From positions 1 through 24,501 of the forward strand of contig CAYJNQ010000027.1 in assembly GCA_964371725.1 (NCBI GenBank): DNA of 24,501 bases, written 5' to 3'. The stretch comes from JAAYCI01 sp964371725. Lineage in GTDB: Bacteria; Bacillota; Clostridia; Oscillospirales; Ruminococcaceae. Position numbers and translations under genes: made by a program. Below the pieces are notes generated by a model. It was not told where the DNA came from, searched no databases, and was given only the letters and a program-made list of their open reading frames with translations. Below, one piece after another: positions 21,810 to 24,501 of this stretch (position 1 is its first letter; the number at the start of each line of letters is the position of its first letter).

Positions 21810-23084
21810 ATGAATAACATACAACCGCTACACTCGGTTGGGCAATCGGTTATCCGCAAGGATGTTGCGGCCAAAGTTTCAGGGCAGGCCATTTACACCG
21901 GAGACATGAAATTGCCCCATATGCTCATTGGCAAGGCCTTACGTAGCAAACACCCCCACGCCAACATTCTGTCTATTGATACGGCTGCCGCAAAACAGAT
22001 ACCCGGCGTTTGCGCTGTGATTACAGCAGAGGATTTGCCCGGCGCAAACAACTTTGGCCTTGCCATAAAAGACCAAGAAATTTTGGCCTCAAGCAAGGTT
22101 CGTATGATGGGAGATGCACTGGCACTGGTGGCAGCAGAGGATTTGGATACGGCAGAAAGAGCTTTGGAGGCCATTAAAGTGCAGTACGAGGAGCTCGCGG
22201 GTGTGTTCACCATTGAGGATGCACTGGCTGAAAATGCTCCTTTGGTGCATGAAAGTGCCAAAAGGAATATCTTGCAACACACCAAGGTTCGTAAAGGCAA
22301 TGTGGAAGAAGGTTTTGCAAAAAGCGACTTCATTATAGAAAACACCTATATGACACAGCGTGTAGAGCATATGTACATCGAGCCGGAAACCAGCGTGGCT
22401 CATTTGGATGAATATGGTGTGATGAACATTTACACCTCCACGCAGTATCCGTTCCGAGATAGGCGCCAAATTGCGCCGGCACTCAATATGCCACACAATA
22501 TGGTGCGTGTGAAGCAGATGGTAACCGGCGGTGGTTTTGGTGGCAAAGATGACATCACCACGGAAATTCAAGCAGGCCTTTTGGCGCTGGCCACCAAACG
22601 CCCGGTGCGCGTTACATGGACACGTGCCGAATCCATGGCTTGTTCCACGAAACGCCATCCGATGAAAATTCATGTGAAACACGGTTGCAATAAAAACGGA
22701 CAGTTGCTTGCTGTGCAAGGTGAAGTTTATTCCGATAAGGGTGCCTATACCTCCATTGGACACTTCATCACAAAAAAAGCAGGCTTGCACCTTGCCGGCC
22801 CTTATTATGTGCCCCATGTATCGGTAGACACCTATGCTGTATATACGAACAACACCATCTGTGGCGCCTTCCGAGGTTTTGGCATTCTACAGGCCTCTTT
22901 TGCGCACGACAGCCAAATGGATTTACTGGCCGAAAAAGTGGGCATGTCGCCTTTGGATTTCCGCCTGCAAAACGCTTTGAAAGTGGGTCTTTCCACGGCA
23001 ACCGGCCAGGTGTTTTCGGAAAGTGTCGGGTTTGAAGAAACCTTATTGGCCGCACAAAAATATATGCGGGAAAACCCGTTGTAA
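21810..23084 (+). CDS. Molybdenum hydroxylase Mo subunit, N-terminal half (NdhL-like)
   Basis: 424 aa. It covers the Ald_Xan_dh_C-like a/b hammerhead domain (about 18-125) and the first half of the molybdopterin-binding domain, then stops. The Mo-site loop T-G-G-G-F-G-G-K-D-D is at about 238-247 and G-A-F-R-G-F-G at about 350-356. In bovine xanthine oxidase the position after G-G-K is Glu802; here it is Asp. Counting back from A-F-R-G-F-G, the Arg880 position is Lys. Both purine-binding residues are thus conservatively changed. The split after a full-length-like first half is natural, not a frameshift, because the next gene has its own AAGGAGG. It needs the NdhM-like partner to bind cofactor. 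Confidence 0.92.
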   Translation: MNNIQPLHSVGQSVIRKDVAAKVSGQAIYTGDMKLPHMLIGKALRSKHPHANILSIDTAAAKQIPGVCAVITAEDLPGANNFGLAIKDQEILASSKVRMMGDALALVAAEDLDTAERALEAIKVQYEELAGVFTIEDALAENAPLVHESAKRNILQHTKVRKGNVEEGFAKSDFIIENTYMTQRVEHMYIEPETSVAHLDEYGVMNIYTSTQYPFRDRRQIAPALNMPHNMVRVKQMVTGGGFGGKDDITTEIQAGLLALATKRPVRVTWTRAESMACSTKRHPMKIHVKHGCNKNGQLLAVQGEVYSDKGAYTSIGHFITKKAGLHLAGPYYVPHVSVDTYAVYTNNTICGAFRGFGILQASFAHDSQMDLLAEKVGMSPLDFRLQNALKVGLSTATGQVFSESVGFEETLLAAQKYMRENPL

Positions 23085-23096
23085 GGAGGCGCTTCG

Positions 23097-24080
23097 ATGA
23101 AGAAAAAAGGAAGAGGTATTGGCTGCAATCTCTATGGTGTAGGCTATGGTTTTTCCCGCCCCGACCACTCGGCCGCCACAGTGGAGGTGGCAGACGACGG
23201 CACCGCAACCATCCTATCCGGTGCTTGTGACATCGGCCAAGGTTCCGACACTGCTTTTTGCCAAATAGCCGCGCAGGAACTGGGCATTCCCTATCAAGAT
23301 GTGCGTATCATAAGCGCCGACACAGCCTTCACACCGGATGCGCTGGCCAGCACGGCCAGCCGCCAGACCTTTGTGTCCGGAAAAGCGGTGCAGTTGGCTG
23401 CAAGGGATGCAAAACAACATCTTTTGAACTATGCCGCCACCTTGGTTGATTGTGCTGTCGAGGCGTTGTCTGTAAGAGATGGTTTTGTTTTTTGCGGTTC
23501 CATTCGGGTGATGTCCTTTGCTGAACTGGCAAATAAGGCTCATGCAAACGGGAAACGTTTTATTGGTTTTGCCTGGTACGACAACACCACCGAGGATGTA
23601 GACCACGAAACCAACCAAGGCGACGCCTACGCTGTATATATTTATGCCACACAAGTGGTAGACGTGGAAATAGACACAGAGACCGGCAACATGACCCTTT
23701 TGAGGGTAGCCGCAGCCCATGACGTGGGCCGTGCAATCAACCCGATGATGATAGAACAACAGGTGGAAGGCGCTGTGGCCCAAGGCCTTGGTTATGGTAT
23801 GATGGAAGAGGTGATTTTACAAGAAGGGCACACCAAAACCCCTTCGTTCACAAAATATCTCATTCCAACCACGTTGGATATGCCCAAAGTGGATACCATC
23901 ATCGTGGAAGATCCCATTGAGCGCGGTCCTTTTGGTGCAAAGGGTGTTGGAGAGGGCGCCATCATCCCAACGGCAGTTGCCCTTGCCAATGCTGTCTACG
24001 ACGCCATCGGGGTACGTTTTTATGATTTGCCCATCACACCGGAAAAGATTCTGGCGGCTTTGGAAACAAAAGGGCAATAA
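23097..24080 (+). CDS. Molybdenum hydroxylase Mo subunit, C-terminal half (NdhM-like)
   Basis: 327 aa, with AAGGAGG 7 bases before the ATG and 12 bp after the NdhL-like stop. It starts at the second half of the molybdopterin-binding domain: G-R-G-I-G-C-N near the start, G-A-C-D-I-G-Q-G-S-D near 42-51, and H-D-V-G-R-A-I-N-P. G-A-K-G-V-G-E-G-A-I near 281-290 contains the catalytic glutamate (bovine Glu1261 equivalent). With the preceding subunit it makes the active site. The closest architecture I know is nicotinate dehydrogenase of E. barkeri, a selenium-containing enzyme. A purine or xanthine hydroxylase is the better fit to this neighbourhood (inference). Confidence 0.92.
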   Translation: MKKKGRGIGCNLYGVGYGFSRPDHSAATVEVADDGTATILSGACDIGQGSDTAFCQIAAQELGIPYQDVRIISADTAFTPDALASTASRQTFVSGKAVQLAARDAKQHLLNYAATLVDCAVEALSVRDGFVFCGSIRVMSFAELANKAHANGKRFIGFAWYDNTTEDVDHETNQGDAYAVYIYATQVVDVEIDTETGNMTLLRVAAAHDVGRAINPMMIEQQVEGAVAQGLGYGMMEEVILQEGHTKTPSFTKYLIPTTLDMPKVDTIIVEDPIERGPFGAKGVGEGAIIPTAVALANAVYDAIGVRFYDLPITPEKILAALETKGQ

Positions 24081-24157
24081 AATGCACATACTTAAATAAA
24101 AAACGCATCACGAACGATAACATCTTCTCCAAAGGAATCTCCAGCATAAAAAACCAG

Positions 24158-24182
24158 CGAGCTGTGCCTTTGGGCACATCGC
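24158..24182 (+). other. Hairpin TGTGCC-TTTG-GGCACA with GCGA/TCGC base
   Basis: The inner stem TGTGCC (24163-24168) pairs with GGCACA (24173-24178) over a TTTG loop. An outer GCGA (24158-24161) pairs with TCGC (24179-24182), with an unpaired C at 24162. It stands 12 bp before the terminator, forming a two-stem structure at the 3' end of the hydroxylase message or a small separate RNA. Confidence 0.4.
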
Positions 24183-24193
24183 CGTAGACTGAC

Positions 24194-24222
24194 AAAAAAC
24201 CGCCCATTAAAGGCGGTTTTTT
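24194..24222 (+). terminator. Rho-independent terminator of the PreA/hydroxylase cluster
   Basis: AAAAAACCGCC (24194-24204) pairs perfectly with GGCGGTTTTTT (24212-24222) over a 7-nt loop, giving a GC stem and a T run. The A run on the other side makes it usable in both directions. Confidence 0.85.
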
Positions 24223-24501
24223 GCATATTTCATTGCTCATGGCATATCTGTGTTGTAATTTTTTGTTGTGCCAGCTTTTTCATTGCAAGTTGCAACACAT
24301 GGTTTATCTCTCGCCAACTTGCACAACTCTGCCGCATCTACACGCCATCTATCCTTAGGCCTTTGCATCAAGAAATTCAGTTACCACATCTTGAAGATGC
24401 GTATCTCATAGGATAGACTACAAATTGATAACACCAGTCGGGCATTATTCTATGGCCACCGCGGTAGAAGCTTTGAAAGGCGCATTCGCTGTGATTGCCG
24501 A

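Larger units (their letters stand above)
24081..24501. other. Terminal region without a supported gene
   Basis: 421 bp after the hydroxylase. It holds two hairpins (24158-24182 and 24194-24222). A 43-codon minus-strand frame (about 24235-24366) and a frame running off the right edge from 24452 (M-A-T-A-V-E-A-L-K-G) both lack ribosome binding sites, so I do not call them genes. No repeat or tRNA was seen. Confidence 0.5.

Noticed and set aside
23050..23100. Frameshift or pseudogene splitting the molybdenum subunit
   Set aside because: The second half has its own AAGGAGG and ATG, and the split matches the natural NdhL/NdhM arrangement.
24034..24240. 68-codon minus-strand frame across the terminator
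   Set aside because: It is produced by the hairpin and terminator sequence and the end of the hydroxylase gene.
24452..24501. Partial gene running off the right edge
   Set aside because: In-frame ATG without a ribosome binding site and only 16 codons visible; no family recognisable.
1..24501. CRISPR arrays, tRNA or rRNA genes, insertion sequences
   Set aside because: None seen: no regularly spaced repeats, no transposase-like frames and no cloverleaf-like segments recognised by eye.

Overview
The window looks like a chromosomal segment of an anaerobic, low-to-mid GC Firmicute (Clostridia type). The reasons are strong AGGAGG-type ribosome binding sites, GTG and TTG starts, a clostridial split molybdenum hydroxylase, formimino-tetrahydrofolate enzymes and a PucR regulator. 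This taxonomic call is inference; no rRNA or marker gene is present.

Layout. (1) 1-173 is the tail of an ABC exporter, followed by about 790 bp with no convincing gene. (2) 964-2343 encodes a PAS/AAA/HTH regulator of the sigma-54 activator family whose GAFTGA loop, arginine finger and sensor-II arginine are all missing. (3) 2603-11241 is one long plus-strand cluster: formimino-THF cyclodeaminase, a cyclase-family hydrolase, formiminotransferase, UbiX, UbiD, three BMC-H shell proteins, an 84-aa unknown, a BMC flavoprotein, a BMC-P vertex protein and a divergent adenine-deaminase-like amidohydrolase. (4) 11383-17174 is on the minus strand: an M20 hydrolase, a TRAP transporter (DctP, DctQ, DctM) and an EamA exporter. 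(5) 17394-24080 is on the plus strand: PucR, a PreA-like flavin/Fe-S protein, and a four-subunit molybdenum hydroxylase whose order and sizes match the NdhFSLM type. The last 420 bp hold a terminator and no supported gene.

Main interpretation (inference). The enzymes line up with the classical clostridial fermentation of xanthine: xanthine -> 4-ureido-5-imidazolecarboxylate -> 4-amino-5-imidazolecarboxylate -> 4-aminoimidazole -> 4-imidazolone -> formiminoglycine -> glycine + formimino-THF -> methenyl-THF + ammonia. UbiD/UbiX would be the imidazole-carboxylate decarboxylase. The amidohydrolase, cyclase and perhaps M20 proteins are candidates for ring opening, ureido hydrolysis and deamination. 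The two FTCD half-proteins finish the route. The molybdenum hydroxylase would interconvert purines at the entry point. The interleaved shell genes suggest that part of this route runs inside a bacterial microcompartment that has no aldehyde-dehydrogenase core in this window.

Regulation. A 14-bp palindrome, ATTCA-N4-TGAAT, occurs exactly three times and once with one mismatch. All four copies lie in the promoter regions of the microcompartment cluster, the TRAP operon and the PreA/hydroxylase cluster, which suggests one regulon.
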